Assembly: GCA_036504075.1 (NCBI GenBank)
Contig: DASXVX010000055.1
Coordinates: 62,001-126,000, forward strand
Reading direction: 5' to 3'
Origin: DASXVX01 sp036504075
GTDB taxonomy: Bacteria; Bacillota; Sulfobacillia; Symbiobacteriales; Symbiobacteriaceae
Length of the DNA: 64,000 nt
Shown: piece after piece, positions 1 through 9,518 of the stretch
Layout of the letters: every line of letters starts with the position of its first letter
Numbering within the stretch: position 1 is the first letter of the stretch
Notes under the pieces: generated by a model
Told to the model about the DNA's origin: nothing
The model's database searches: none
Seen by the model: the letters and a program-made list of their open reading frames with translations, nothing else
Position numbers and translations under genes: made by a program

Positions 1-1864
1 CCCAGCGGTCCATGGCCTGACCCAGCTCTGCTTGCGCACGGGTATGCTCGGCCGCGAGCACCTGCAACCGCGCGTAATCCGACGCCGCTTCATCGAGCGC
101 CCGCTCCAGCCGGGCTACCTCAACTTCGAGGCCGGCCACGCGCTCCTCGATCGTCTCCCACTCCCGCTGCTCCTTGAAGCTAAGCTTGAGCGCTTGGTTA
201 CGCTTCTCCGGCTGGGGACGCCCATCGGGCTGCTCCGCCTTCCCCGGCGTGGTGTCAGCGGGCCCGGCTTCGGCCTGCTCGGCGAGGTACTCCGAGCAGG
301 TGCCGACGTACCGGCGAATGTGGCCGTCGCCTTCAAAGCAAAAGAGGTGGCCGGCAACCCGGTCGAGGAAATAGCGGTCGTGCGAGACGGCCACGACCAC
401 GCCCGGGAACTGATCCAAATAATCCTCCAGAATCGTGAGCGTTTCAATATCGAGATCGTTGGTCGGCTCGTCCAGCAACAGGACGTTCGGCTCGGCCATG
501 AGCCGCCGCAACAGGTAAAGCCGCCGCCGCTCCCCGCCGGAGAGCTTGCCGATCTCCGTCCACTGGGTCTTCATGGGGAACAGGAACCGCTCCAGCATTT
601 GCGCGGCCGTAATGGTCCCGCCGTCGGGCGTCTGCACCACTTCGGCCACGTCCTTGATATAGTCGATCACCCGCTGATTCGGGTCCATCTCCTCGCTCTC
701 CTGGTCGTAGTAAACGAGGTGGACCGTCTGGCCGGTCGCCACTTCCCCCTGGTCCGGCGTGAGCCGCCCGGCGATCAGCTTCAACAGGGTGGTCTTGCCG
801 CTGCCGTTCGGTCCGACAATGCCGATCCTGTCCTTCGGCAGCAGGGTGTAGCTGAAGTCCCGGAACAGCGTTTGCCCGTCGAACCCGTGGGAAAGATCCT
901 TGAGCGTAATAATCTGCCGGCCGAGCCGGCGGGAGCCGACCGCGATCTCGACGCTGCCGTCCTGTGCGTCCGGCACCTGCTCCTGCAGGGAATGGACCCG
1001 GTCGATCCGGGCCTTCTGCTTGGTAGACCGGGCCTGCGCGCCCCGCCGCAGCCAGGCCAGTTCCCGCCGGAGCAAGTTCTGCCGGCGCTCTTCCCGGACG
1101 ACGCCTTCGGCTTCGCGCACTTCCTTCTGCTCCAGGAAGCGCCCGTAGTTTCCGTCGTAGCTGTACAGCCGGGCGTGGTCGAGCTCGAGAATCCGGGTCA
1201 CCACCCGGTCCAGGAAGTAGCGGTCGTGGGTGACCAGCAGCAGCGCACCCGAAAACTTGGCCAGTTGCCCTTCGAGCCAGGCGACCGTGACGTTGTCAAT
1301 GTGGTTGGTCGGCTCGTCGAGAATCAGCAGGTCGGCCGGATGAATCAGCGCCTGTGCCAGGGCGACCCGCTTGCGCTGCCCGCCGGAGAGCGTCTCCACC
1401 AACCTGGTGTACTCGGTGACGCCCAGGCGGGAGAGCGTGGCCTTGGCCTGCGCTTCCATGGACCAGAGCTGCTGGGCGTCCATCTGCAGCTGCAAGCCGG
1501 CCAGGCGTCGCTGCAACCGCTCGTCGTCGGGCGTCTCCCCCAGGTCGAACAGGGCCTGCTCGTACTCGCGGAGCAGACGGAAGGCCGGGCTCTCCCCGGC
1601 AAAAACCGCCTCCAGGACCGTCGCACCGGGCGGGAAGTCGGGGTTCTGGGCGAGGTATTGGATGCGCAACCCCTGCCGGACGGTCACCGTGCCCGCGTCG
1701 GGCGTGATCAGCCGTGCGACCACTTTCAGGAGCGTCGACTTGCCGCTCCCGTTGAGCCCAATCAGGCCGATGCGTTCGCCTTCGGCGATGCCGATCGAGA
1801 GCTTGTCAAAGAGTAGCTTTTCCCCATAAGTCTTCGCGAGGTTCTCAACCGTTAATATGTTCAT
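1..1864 (-). CDS. ABC-F ATPase, Uup/YfmR-like (3' end beyond window)
   Basis: Soluble twin-ATPase ABC protein without membrane segments; ABC-F proteins bind the ribosomal E site and relieve stalled translation. The start is the ATG at 1864 (MNILTVENLAK). The first domain has Walker A GLNGSGKST near residue 40, signature LSGGQRKR near 160 and Walker B LLILDEPTNHID; the second has GPNGSGKTT near 345, LSGGERRR near 440 and LLLDEPTNDLD. A charged, Glu/Arg-rich C-terminal helix region at the window edge resembles the Uup coiled-coil tail. About 621 residues are visible, so only a little is missing. It is divergent from the mutS2-like gene, another ribosome-linked ATPase. Family is sure; the exact subfamily is inferred from the tail. 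Confidence 0.93.
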   Translation of the reverse strand, partial: MNILTVENLAKTYGEKLLFDKLSIGIAEGERIGLIGLNGSGKSTLLKVVARLITPDAGTVTVRQGLRIQYLAQNPDFPPGATVLEAVFAGESPAFRLLREYEQALFDLGETPDDERLQRRLAGLQLQMDAQQLWSMEAQAKATLSRLGVTEYTRLVETLSGGQRKRVALAQALIHPADLLILDEPTNHIDNVTVAWLEGQLAKFSGALLLVTHDRYFLDRVVTRILELDHARLYSYDGNYGRFLEQKEVREAEGVVREERRQNLLRRELAWLRRGAQARSTKQKARIDRVHSLQEQVPDAQDGSVEIAVGSRRLGRQIITLKDLSHGFDGQTLFRDFSYTLLPKDRIGIVGPNGSGKTTLLKLIAGRLTPDQGEVATGQTVHLVYYDQESEEMDPNQRVIDYIKDVAEVVQTPDGGTITAAQMLERFLFPMKTQWTEIGKLSGGERRRLYLLRRLMAEPNVLLLDEPTNDLDIETLTILEDYLDQFPGVVVAVSHDRYFLDRVAGHLFCFEGDGHIRRYVGTCSEYLAEQAEAGPADTTPGKAEQPDGRPQPEKRNQALKLSFKEQREWETIEERVAGLEVEVARLERALDEAASDYARLQVLAAEHTRAQAELGQAMDRW

Positions 1865-1977
1865 CGGTGCCACCGATCTTTCTGCGCGTTTGGATCCCGC
1901 TCCGCGGTTGCATCCCTCTTATGGTACCGGAAAACCGGGCACTCTTCTACTGGATTGTCCCGCTGGTGATTTTTTGC

Positions 1978-2006
1978 TTGACGCGATCGTGCAAATTTAC
2001 TATTAT
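1978..2006 (+). promoter_or_regulatory. Sigma-A type promoter for the mutS2-rsgA leader
   Basis: TTGACG (1978-1983), a 17-base spacer, then TATTAT (2001-2006). Transcription would start near 2013 and run through two terminators before the gene at 2351. Confidence 0.7.
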
Positions 2007-2039
2007 CATGGGGAAGTTAGCGCAAAAGGGGTTGTATTG

Positions 2040-2078
2040 ATGTCTGTCGTTCGTACATGCGAGGTTACAATCGCATAG
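2040..2078 (+). CDS. Possible 12-residue leader peptide
   Basis: ATG at 2040, preceded by AAAGGGG, encodes MSVVRTCEVTIA and stops at 2078. It lies about 27 bases after the predicted transcription start and 53 bases before the first terminator hairpin, the layout of a translated attenuator leader. The same frame is open upstream to about 1857, so only the promoter position argues for the short form. No family is recognisable. Confidence 0.3.
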   Translation: MSVVRTCEVTIA

Positions 2079-2130
2079 TCTCGCGAACGGCGAATCACGC
2101 CCTTTTTGCTTTCACCTGAAAGTCAAATGG

Positions 2131-2159
2131 AGCCGTGAGGCATGCCTCACGGCTTTCTT
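2131..2159 (+). terminator. Intrinsic terminator 1 in the leader
   Basis: A perfect 24-base palindrome (AGCCGTGAGGCA and its complement) is followed by TTCTT. It ends a transcript of about 145 nt from the promoter at 1978 unless antiterminated. Confidence 0.75.
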
Positions 2160-2224
2160 ATGCCCATTCGCAACTCTCCTCTGAAGGGGGCGAGTTCTGC
2201 CATGGCATTTTGACGTATTTCCAG

Positions 2225-2255
2225 GCCGCGGGCGCAGGGACGCCCGCGGCTTTTT
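2225..2255 (+). terminator. Intrinsic terminator 2 in the leader
   Basis: Arms GCCGCGGGCG and CGCCCGCGGC with a six-base loop are followed by TTTTT. It is the second strong terminator before the mutS2-like gene. Confidence 0.8.
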
Positions 2256-2256
2256 C

Positions 2257-2277
2257 GCGACTGACTCGGTCAGTCGC
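2257..2277. promoter_or_regulatory. Operator-like palindrome
   Basis: Nine-base arms GCGACTGAC and GTCAGTCGC surround TCG. The TGACTGA/TCAGTCA arms look like operators bound by TetR-family repressors. No regulator gene lies next to it, so the role is inferred. Confidence 0.4.
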
Positions 2278-2350
2278 CGGAGCGGCCGGCAGACTTTTGC
2301 GGAGCAAAAGGCGGGAGGCAACTAAATTCGTTTTCAAGGAGGAATCCCCC

Positions 2351-4836
2351 ATGCACGCACCGACCATGGCCGCGCTGGAATTCAACCGCATTCAGCAGGA
2401 ACTCGCCGCCTTTGCGGCCTGCCAACTCGGCAAGGAACTCGCCCTTGACATTCAGCCGCTTCCGTCGCTCGCCCTGGTCCGGGAGACCGGGCGCGAGACC
2501 ACGGAGGCGAAAGCCATCTTGGCCAGCGGGCGGTCCATGCCGTTCGGCTCCATTCAGGACATTCGCCTCTTCGTGGAGCGGGCCGCAGTCGGCGGCGTGT
2601 TGCGCCCGGACCAGCTGGTGGCCGTGGCCGATACGATTTACGGCTGCCGGCAACTGCACCGGTTTCTGACCGAGCAGGCGGCCGCTGCGCCGCTGCTCAG
2701 TCGCCACGCGGAGGCTTTCGGCCAGTTTGATGAGGTGGAGGCGGAAATCCGCCGCTGCATTGAGCGGGGGACGGTCTCCAGCCGGGCCTCCCGGCCACTG
2801 AAGCAAATCCGGACCGAAATGGCGACGCTCTCAGGCCGGATCCAGGAGCGGCTGAACGGGCTCCTGAAACAGTACCGGCAGCACTTGCAGGAGGCGCTGG
2901 TCACCACCCGCAACGGCCGCTACGTGATTCCGGTGAAGGCTGGCGCCCGCGCATCGGTTCCCGGGGTCGTCCACGGGGCTTCGGCCAGCGGTTCCACGGT
3001 GTTCGTCGAGCCGGAGGCGATCAGTCACCTGTGTGCCGAGTTGGAGTCCTGGCAGGCTATGGAGTCCGCCGAGGTGGAGCAGGTGCTGATTGCGCTGTCC
3101 GGCCAGGTGGCCGGCCACGCCTACAGCCTGCAGCGACACTGGGCGCGGTCGGCGAGCTGGACGTGATTTTTGCCCGGGCGCGCCTGAGCCAGGCCTGGGA
3201 TGCACGGCCGGTGGCGTGGAACGAGGCTGGACTGATCGACTTGAAAGGCGCCCGGCATCCCCTGCTCGGCCGGGGCGCCGTCGGCAACCACGTGCGGATG
3301 CCGGCCGAGACCCGGATGCTGATCGTAACGGGTCCCAATACCGGCGGCAAGACGTTGCTGCTGAAGACGCTGGGCTTGCTGGTCATCATCGCCCGGTGTG
3401 GGCTGCACATTCCGGTGGATGAAGGCTCCACGCTCTGCTTTTTCGATGACGTGTTTGCCGACATCGGTGATCATCAAAGTCTTGAGCAGTCGCTGAGCAC
3501 GTTCTCCGGGCACATCGCCGCCGTCGCACCGATGCTGGCCCAGGCCGGCCCGCACACGCTGGTCTTGCTGGACGAACTGGGATCCGGGACCGACCCGCAC
3601 GAGGGCACCGGGCTGGGCATCGCCCTGCTGGAGGCGTTCCTGCAGCAGGGGGCCTACACGCTGGCCACGACGCACTTGCGGGAGATCAAGGAGTTCGGCC
3701 GGACTACGCCCGGATGCGCTTTTGCGGGCATGGGGTTCGATGGCGGGACGCTCCGGCCTACCTACCAGCTGCTGTACGGCACACTGGGCGAAAGTCACGG
3801 CCTGGAGATCGCGGCCCGGGCCGGGCTGCCGCCCGCCGTGGTGGACCGGGCGCGACGCCTGGTCTACGGGGCGGGGGGAAACGCCGCTGCGGCCCTGCCG
3901 GCCCCGGCCGGACCCGTGGCGTCGCCGGCCCGCCCGGCGTCCGTGGCGGTGGCCCCCCCGGAGACCGCCGGGGCTCCCGCCCCGCTTGCCCTGGTGCTGG
4001 CCGCCACGTCGGCGTCCCGGTGCCGGCTCTGGCACGACGGGACTGAGCGAGAGACGGCCGTGCGTGACACCGTCCGCCGGCTTCTGCCGGCCGGGCTGGT
4101 GGCGGGCGACCGGGTCCGGGTGCGGGACGGCCAGGTGGTGGAAGTGGCCAACCGCAAGACGGTACTGGTCAGCCGCGACGCCGATACCATGGCGGAGTCC
4201 GTAGTGGCGGCCAACCTGACCCGGCTGTTGATCGTACTCTCCTGCCGCCAGCCGGACTTCCACACGACCATGCTGGCCCGGCACCTCTTGTACGCCGAAC
4301 GGCAGTCGGTCCAGCCGATTATCTGCCTGACCAAGGGAGAGTTGGTCCCCGCCGGGGTGGCGGAGGGCTGGCTGAAGCCCTTTCGGGCCCTCGGGTATGA
4401 GGGCGTGGTCGTGAGCGCAATCAAAACCCGGGGCCTGGACGAACTGAAAGGACTGCTGGCTGGGCAGGTTACGGCGGTCATGGGCTACACCGGCGCCGGC
4501 AAATCGACCCTCCTGGAGGCGCTGGCCGGTACCGAGGCGGGCCCCGCCGAGAGAGGCGCAGACCGGAAGGCCCCAGCGGCGCCCCGGGCGCTGCACCTGG
4601 CGCCGGACGCCTGGCTGCTGGACATGCCCGGCCTGCGGGAACTGGGCGTGTGGAAGCCCGACCTGGCGGGCGGTTTCGGGGAGTTCGGCCCTTACGCCGT
4701 GCGCTGCAACCGGCCGGGGTGCCTGCACGGGCAGGAGCCCGGCTGTGCGGTGCGTGAAGCGGTGGCGGAGGGTCACGTGCACCGGCAGCGGTATGAGCAG
4801 TACCTGCAGTTGCTGCACCACATGCGCCTGGCCTGA
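2351..4836 (+). CDS. MutS2-type ATPase fused to an RsgA-like GTPase; one-base frameshift near 3148
   Basis: SD AAGGAGG precedes ATG 2351. The first frame (2351-3166) gives the MutS2 N-terminal core and clamp, including RYVIPVKAGARASVPGVVH. The next frame continues GELDVIFARARLSQ, Walker A GPNTGGKT (3331), Walker B VLLDELGSGTDP and LATTHLREIKEF. The Smr and KOW tail of MutS2 is absent. Instead come an OB-like segment and an RsgA-like circularly permuted GTPase: TKGE for G4, GYTGAGKST (about 4482), LLDMPGLREL, and zinc ligands CNRPGC-L-H and EPGC (4711-4755). RsgA's His-Thr-Thr switch I motif appears replaced by Ala-Pro-Ala. The frames join if one base is added near 3148 (QRHLGAVGEL), giving about 828 residues. 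Sequencing error or mutation cannot be separated here. Confidence 0.85.
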
Positions 4837-5039
4837 CCGGGAGTTGACTCTCCAGCGCCCCGGAGGGGCGGCAGCAACATGCTGCCCTACCTTCCCAGGT
4901 TCATGCTTTCCGTGTCACGTTATTCTGCAAGAATAGTAGACATGCATCCTTGTCATAGCAAGATACTTCTTCAAGAGGAGGCGAACCGTGCGGACGGGTG
5001 ATACCGTAGGGAGTGTAGACGAAAAAGGGGGGAACAGCG

Positions 5040-6107
5040 ATGTGGAAGATTGGCCCACGGCTTTGGAAGACGGGTCTGGCCGTTGCCATTACGATTGCCT
5101 TGCTTCGGTATATCGGCCATCCGGCCGAGTTTGGCGCCATCGCTGCCGCCCTGGCCGTGGCGCCGTCCGCCGGTCGGTCGTTCCGCTTCACCCTGCGTCA
5201 GACCGGTGCGAATCTGCTGGGCGGGCTGGTCGGCTCGCTGGCGGTCTTCCTCTTCGGGGCGAACCCGATCGTGATTGGGCTGACCGTCATTTTCATGCTC
5301 TGGCTCTGCGGCCGGATGCAGTGGCAAGACATTTCCGGCGCCGTCATCACGATCATGATTTTCGTCATGGCACCGCATCAGGAAGGCGCGTCGACGTATG
5401 CGCTCTGGCGGGTGCTCTCCGCGGCGACGGGCGCCCTGATTGGCACGGTGGTCAACGCCCTGATCATGCCGCCGGACTACTGGCCGCAGCTGATCGAAAC
5501 GCTGACGGCGGCAGGCGAGCGGCTGGACGGGTTCGTGCTGGCCATCGCAGAACGGCTGGATCATCCGGCTGCCTACACCAAGGCCGAAATTCTGGCCGGG
5601 GCCGGCCAGGTTGAAAAAGCGATCGCAGAAGCCCGGCGCATTTCCCTGTTGCTGGGGGAATCAACCCGGGGCGGGCACATGGCCGCACCGAAGCCGGTAG
5701 TCGAGCGGACCGTGAAAGTGCTGGAGTCGCTCCTGGAGCGGATTCTGGTCATTCACAAGGCCGCCCTCATGGCCGAGCAGGCGCACCGCTACCACACGGA
5801 GCTCCCCGCAATGCAAGCGGCCCTGCAGGAGCTGGTGACGCTCCGCAGGGCGCTGTATGGACGGCTCTGGGGCGAGGAGATTCCCGCAACGCTGGCGGTG
5901 GAACTGCAGTCCATCGAGCGGACTTTCGAGACGCCGACCGGCCTGCCCGGCCGGCCGGAAGAGGTGGAGCCGTTCTTCCGGCTTCATCGGATGCGGTCCG
6001 GCATCTCCTATATGGCCAACCGCCTGGGCCGGTTGCAGGTCGCCATCGACGGCGCTGCCCCGGTTCCGGAGACCGAGGCGCTCATGCTTCCGGTTGGTGG
6101 CGATTAG
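5040..6107 (+). CDS. FUSC/ArAE-family aromatic acid exporter-like membrane protein
   Basis: A 355-residue protein. The N-terminal half holds several hydrophobic helices, including a GANLLGGLVGSLAVFLFGANP segment and an AITIALLRY segment, typical of the FUSC/aromatic acid exporter (DUF939, B. subtilis YgaE-like) fold. The C-terminal half is soluble and helical. ATG 5040 follows GGGGGGAACAGCG; a second strong SD (GAGGAGG at 4976-4982) lies further up and faces only an out-of-frame GTG at 4988. It converges with the CPBP gene and the stop regions overlap by 26 bases. Substrate is unknown. Confidence 0.75.
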   Translation: MWKIGPRLWKTGLAVAITIALLRYIGHPAEFGAIAAALAVAPSAGRSFRFTLRQTGANLLGGLVGSLAVFLFGANPIVIGLTVIFMLWLCGRMQWQDISGAVITIMIFVMAPHQEGASTYALWRVLSAATGALIGTVVNALIMPPDYWPQLIETLTAAGERLDGFVLAIAERLDHPAAYTKAEILAGAGQVEKAIAEARRISLLLGESTRGGHMAAPKPVVERTVKVLESLLERILVIHKAALMAEQAHRYHTELPAMQAALQELVTLRRALYGRLWGEEIPATLAVELQSIERTFETPTGLPGRPEEVEPFFRLHRMRSGISYMANRLGRLQVAIDGAAPVPETEALMLPVGGD

Positions 6108-9100
6108 CCCCGGCCCGCCGCCCCTTCGACCGGAGCCGGTTCGACCAGAGCCAGATTGCCAGGGGCACCAATAGTGCGAGCAGCAGTGCAGCCCGCCCGG
6201 TAACGGCAGCGGGCTGTATTCCCGCGCCCTGGAGCAAGAACCCTTTCTGGAGCAGCGCCCGGACGACCCCGGCGACGACGACCGCCGGCAGGCCACCGGC
6301 CAGGTAGGCCAGGCCATAGACGATCCCGTTGCCCAAAAAGGCGGCGACGGCCTGGAGCGGAAAACCGGGCGGCAGCCCGATGATGGCGATCAGGCCCGCC
6401 ACTACCGCCTGGGCAATCACGCCCATCAGCCGGCTTTTCAGCCAGCGGCTGAAGAGCGACTGGAGCCAGAGCCGGCTCAACAACTCCAAGGCCAGGGCGG
6501 CGACCGGGAGCAGCAGGAAGGAAGCCAGGGCCAGGTAACCGCCGGTCACGTCCGGCACGGCCGTATCGGGCGCCGTGAACCGGGAGCCGCTCCAGAGCAC
6601 AAGGGTGCTGACGCCGGCGGCGATTCCCGCCGTGGCGAATCCCGTCAGGGCGGCCTGGCCGAGGTCCAGCGGCTCGGGCTGGGTGCGGGCCACCACCGAC
6701 CCGATGATGTAGAGTCCCGCCACCCCGGCCCCGACGGCCAGCGGCCCGAAGACATACCCGATGGCCTGCTGCGCCAGGAAAGCGGACCAGACCACGTCCG
6801 TGCTGTAGGCCATGGGTGCGGCCGGCCACTGCGCCAGTATCGGCGGCACGGAGAGGCCGGCGGCGGACAGGGCGAGCAGCCCGGCCGTCGGCCAGGACGC
6901 CTGGCGCCGGACGAGATAGATGATGGCCAGGACGACCCCGGCGAGCCCGCCGAGGGCTGCCAGAGCGCCCCCCAGAATGAACCAGCCCGAACGGGCCGAC
7001 TGCTGGCGGTTCCACGCTTCCGGGATATGCACGTAGCTGGATTCAAACTCACCCACGGTGTCGCCCTGGATGACGACCTCGCGCCGGATGCGGGTGCCTG
7101 GCAACCGGGGGTCGATGGTCTCCCAGACGAACTGGTGGTCCGTCCGCTGGTCCCGGGAGGTGGCGGCGGAGACGGCGAGGGTCATGCGGTCGGGATCGGC
7201 GCCCCGGCTTTTCAGAAACGCTTCCGCCAACTGGCGGGCCCGGTCGGGCGGGAGGCGAACCCCTGCCGCATCTCGGGGCAGGGTCCGGTCAAACGCGGCG
7301 ATATCCCCGGTGCGCATGTCCACTTCGACCCGGTATTCCACCGGATCCAGCGGCCTGTAGAACCGGATGGCCCAGCGGACGCCGGCGTAGTCCTGGGAAA
7401 TGGCGTCCACGAATGCCGGCGCGACGGACTTCACGTAAGGCATAAACGGTTGCGGCTCCATCTTCCGGGCGACCCGGAGGCCGTCCAGCTTGAAGCCTCG
7501 CTGCGCCAGGTCGGCCCGGGCGATCGCTTCGGCCTGTGCTTCCGTTACCTGGTACTCCGGAGCCAGCGTCGGGGTCACCCGAGGACTCAGAACGGCGGCA
7601 ACGGCGAGGCCTACCAGCCCGGCGCCCACGAAGAGGCGCGGCCGGGTCCGAATCGCCCCCAGCAGGCGGTCGAGCCATGCCCCGCCGATATCCAGCCGGG
7701 CGGCGGCCGCCGCCTCCGGCGCAGGCGCAGGGGGCGGGGCGGGGGCCGTCACGCGGGGCGCCTTCGGGCGGCGGCGGGCCGCGACCCAGCCCAGGAGCGC
7801 AGGCACCAGCGCCAGCAGCGTCACGACGGCGCCGGAGAAGACGTAATAGCCGTTGCCCGAGAGCAGCAGCGGCCAGCCGACGAGAAAAGCGTCGTAGGTG
7901 AAGTGGGCGACAACAGTGGTCTCAATATCATACTTCCAGAAGACCCAGCCCAGAATTGTCCCGAAAATCGTGAGCTCGATGCCCCGGGTCCAGACCGGGA
8001 AGACCGGGTAATTGCTATGGGCGAAGGCCCACATGACCGCCGGCACCAGGAGCGCAGCGGGCGTCCAGCGGAGCCACTTCTTGGCGAGTGCGACGCCGAA
8101 CAGCCGGAACGTATACTCCTCGGAGAATGCGGCGGTGACGCCGATGGTGAGCGGGTAAAGCCAGGGCGCCGGCGTGGCCAGAATGTCCGAGTAGCGGGGT
8201 GTGGCCGGACTCCAGACTCCCAGGTACTTCCGCCCGATGTAGTAGAAGAGCGTATCGTAGCCGAGCATGATGCCCGCCAGGCAAAGGCCCCGGAAGGCGC
8301 TGGCGGCGAAGGCGGGCGTCAGCAACCGCTCCCGCGCCCGGCTGAAGTATGGGGCGCCGTCCCGGCCCATCTCCACCAGAAGGCCCTGGCCGGCCGCCGC
8401 CGGGAAGAGAATGCCCGCCCCTTCGAGGAGGGCGCCGAGCACCGCCACGAGCACCATCGTCGCGTAGGAGACCGCGACCGGAAGGTTGGTGGGCAGCTGG
8501 CTCTTCAGAAGCGAAAACGAGTTGACAGCGCCGGCCACCGACAGCGCCGTCAGCCCGATGCCGGCCCAGAGGCCCATGGACCATGCCGCCCGGCGGGCCA
8601 GCCGGATGCTGAACACCAGCGCCAGGGCCCAGAGCGCAAACATCAGCCCGAAGCTGACCCATGCCAGGGCGTCGCCGACGGAGGACTGCCGGCGATACTC
8701 CCGCTGGAACGGCTCCGGGGTCAGCAGGTAAGCCCGCAGGAGCGACGGCTGGTCGCCCTGCAGGTCCACTTCGGCTTTGGGGTAGGCGGCGTCCACGCTG
8801 ACGCCGGTTTTCTGCCATTCAAAATGATGGTCCGTCCGGTCCGGCTGTTCCTTGCTGCGGGAGCCGACCAGCTTCCACTCGGACAGCCGATAGCCGTTCT
8901 GCTCCAGGAACCGGCCGGCCTTTTGCAGCGCCGCGGCTTCGGTCAGGTGCGCCCCGGGCGCCTTCTCGGGCAACGTACGGGAAAAGCCCAGCACGTTCGG
9001 GGCCGCGGTGTCCACCGCTACCTGGTATTCGATCTGCTCGCCCGGCTTGAACCACCGGACCGACCAGTGCCAGACCTTGTACTCACGGGCCAGCCGGTTG

Positions 9101-9345
9101 GACTCCTCGAGGCTTCGGTTCCGCTGGAGATACACCAGCGCGTCGTCGTCAGACGCGAAAGAGACTGCGCTGTCGTACCCGGTCAGGTCGAAGCCTTGCT
9201 GCACCAAAAAGGTACGAGACAACGCCAGACTCTGCTGTCTGGTGATATTCAGGTCTACCTGGGCCTCGGGGTTTGCCACCGGCGACAGCAGCAGAAAAAT
9301 CGCAACGCCAACCAGCCCCAGGACCGGCCAGATCCACCTGCGCAT
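6082..9345 (-). CDS. Duplicated CPBP-family intramembrane protease with PepSY-like ectodomains
   Basis: A 1087-residue protein; ATG 9345 follows GGGAGGGA. Two related halves are visible. Each begins with a membrane anchor and an extracytoplasmic module (shared pattern: an RxF/WF/Y-KP or RP segment, VDT or VDM, FSRTLP or FDRTLP, then DRTDHHFEW or DQRTDHQFVW). A multi-helix membrane domain follows. The first membrane domain keeps the CPBP (Abi/CaaX-like) motifs SEEYTFRLFG near residue 409, FAHSNYP near 440 and HFTYDAF near 480. The second membrane domain lacks the EExxxR, FxxxH and HxxxD set and is probably inactive. The halves are joined by an Ala/Pro-rich linker. Substrate is unknown. Confidence 0.85.
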   Translation of the reverse strand: MRRWIWPVLGLVGVAIFLLLSPVANPEAQVDLNITRQQSLALSRTFLVQQGFDLTGYDSAVSFASDDDALVYLQRNRSLEESNRLAREYKVWHWSVRWFKPGEQIEYQVAVDTAAPNVLGFSRTLPEKAPGAHLTEAAALQKAGRFLEQNGYRLSEWKLVGSRSKEQPDRTDHHFEWQKTGVSVDAAYPKAEVDLQGDQPSLLRAYLLTPEPFQREYRRQSSVGDALAWVSFGLMFALWALALVFSIRLARRAAWSMGLWAGIGLTALSVAGAVNSFSLLKSQLPTNLPVAVSYATMVLVAVLGALLEGAGILFPAAAGQGLLVEMGRDGAPYFSRARERLLTPAFAASAFRGLCLAGIMLGYDTLFYYIGRKYLGVWSPATPRYSDILATPAPWLYPLTIGVTAAFSEEYTFRLFGVALAKKWLRWTPAALLVPAVMWAFAHSNYPVFPVWTRGIELTIFGTILGWVFWKYDIETTVVAHFTYDAFLVGWPLLLSGNGYYVFSGAVVTLLALVPALLGWVAARRRPKAPRVTAPAPPPAPAPEAAAAARLDIGGAWLDRLLGAIRTRPRLFVGAGLVGLAVAAVLSPRVTPTLAPEYQVTEAQAEAIARADLAQRGFKLDGLRVARKMEPQPFMPYVKSVAPAFVDAISQDYAGVRWAIRFYRPLDPVEYRVEVDMRTGDIAAFDRTLPRDAAGVRLPPDRARQLAEAFLKSRGADPDRMTLAVSAATSRDQRTDHQFVWETIDPRLPGTRIRREVVIQGDTVGEFESSYVHIPEAWNRQQSARSGWFILGGALAALGGLAGVVLAIIYLVRRQASWPTAGLLALSAAGLSVPPILAQWPAAPMAYSTDVVWSAFLAQQAIGYVFGPLAVGAGVAGLYIIGSVVARTQPEPLDLGQAALTGFATAGIAAGVSTLVLWSGSRFTAPDTAVPDVTGGYLALASFLLLPVAALALELLSRLWLQSLFSRWLKSRLMGVIAQAVVAGLIAIIGLPPGFPLQAVAAFLGNGIVYGLAYLAGGLPAVVVAGVVRALLQKGFLLQGAGIQPAAVTGRAALLLALLVPLAIWLWSNRLRSKGRRAGANRHQPEA

Positions 9346-9518
9346 GGGGTCCCTCCCTCGTACGCCTCGTTCGGTATCCATATGTTCTATGTGGAGGGAT
9401 AAGTTACCTGCTTTTCGGGGAGTCTGATACCCGAGCGGGTGTTCGCCCCTTGCGGAGCGAATATGCTACTGAGATCGGGGCGGATCGGGGCGGATCGGGA
9501 TGGATCGGAGGGAGTGGC

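Noticed and set aside
32..1816. A long plus-strand frame (594 codons) over the ABC-F gene
   Set aside because: The minus strand encodes intact Walker and signature motifs; the plus frame is an antisense shadow typical of GC-rich DNA. The same holds for other long antisense frames, for example opposite 3121-4821, 7027-9402, 13798-16410, 16316-17602 and 19818-21323.
3110..3170. Programmed -1 frameshifting in the mutS2-like gene
   Set aside because: No X-XXY-YYZ slippery heptamer lies before the TGA at 3164, and no conserved signal is seen. A lost base is the simpler explanation.
4988..5039. GTG 4988 behind a strong SD as the true start of the FUSC gene
   Set aside because: It is out of frame with the membrane protein; the resulting product has no hydrophobic helices. 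The SD could serve a short upstream frame, but nothing supports it.
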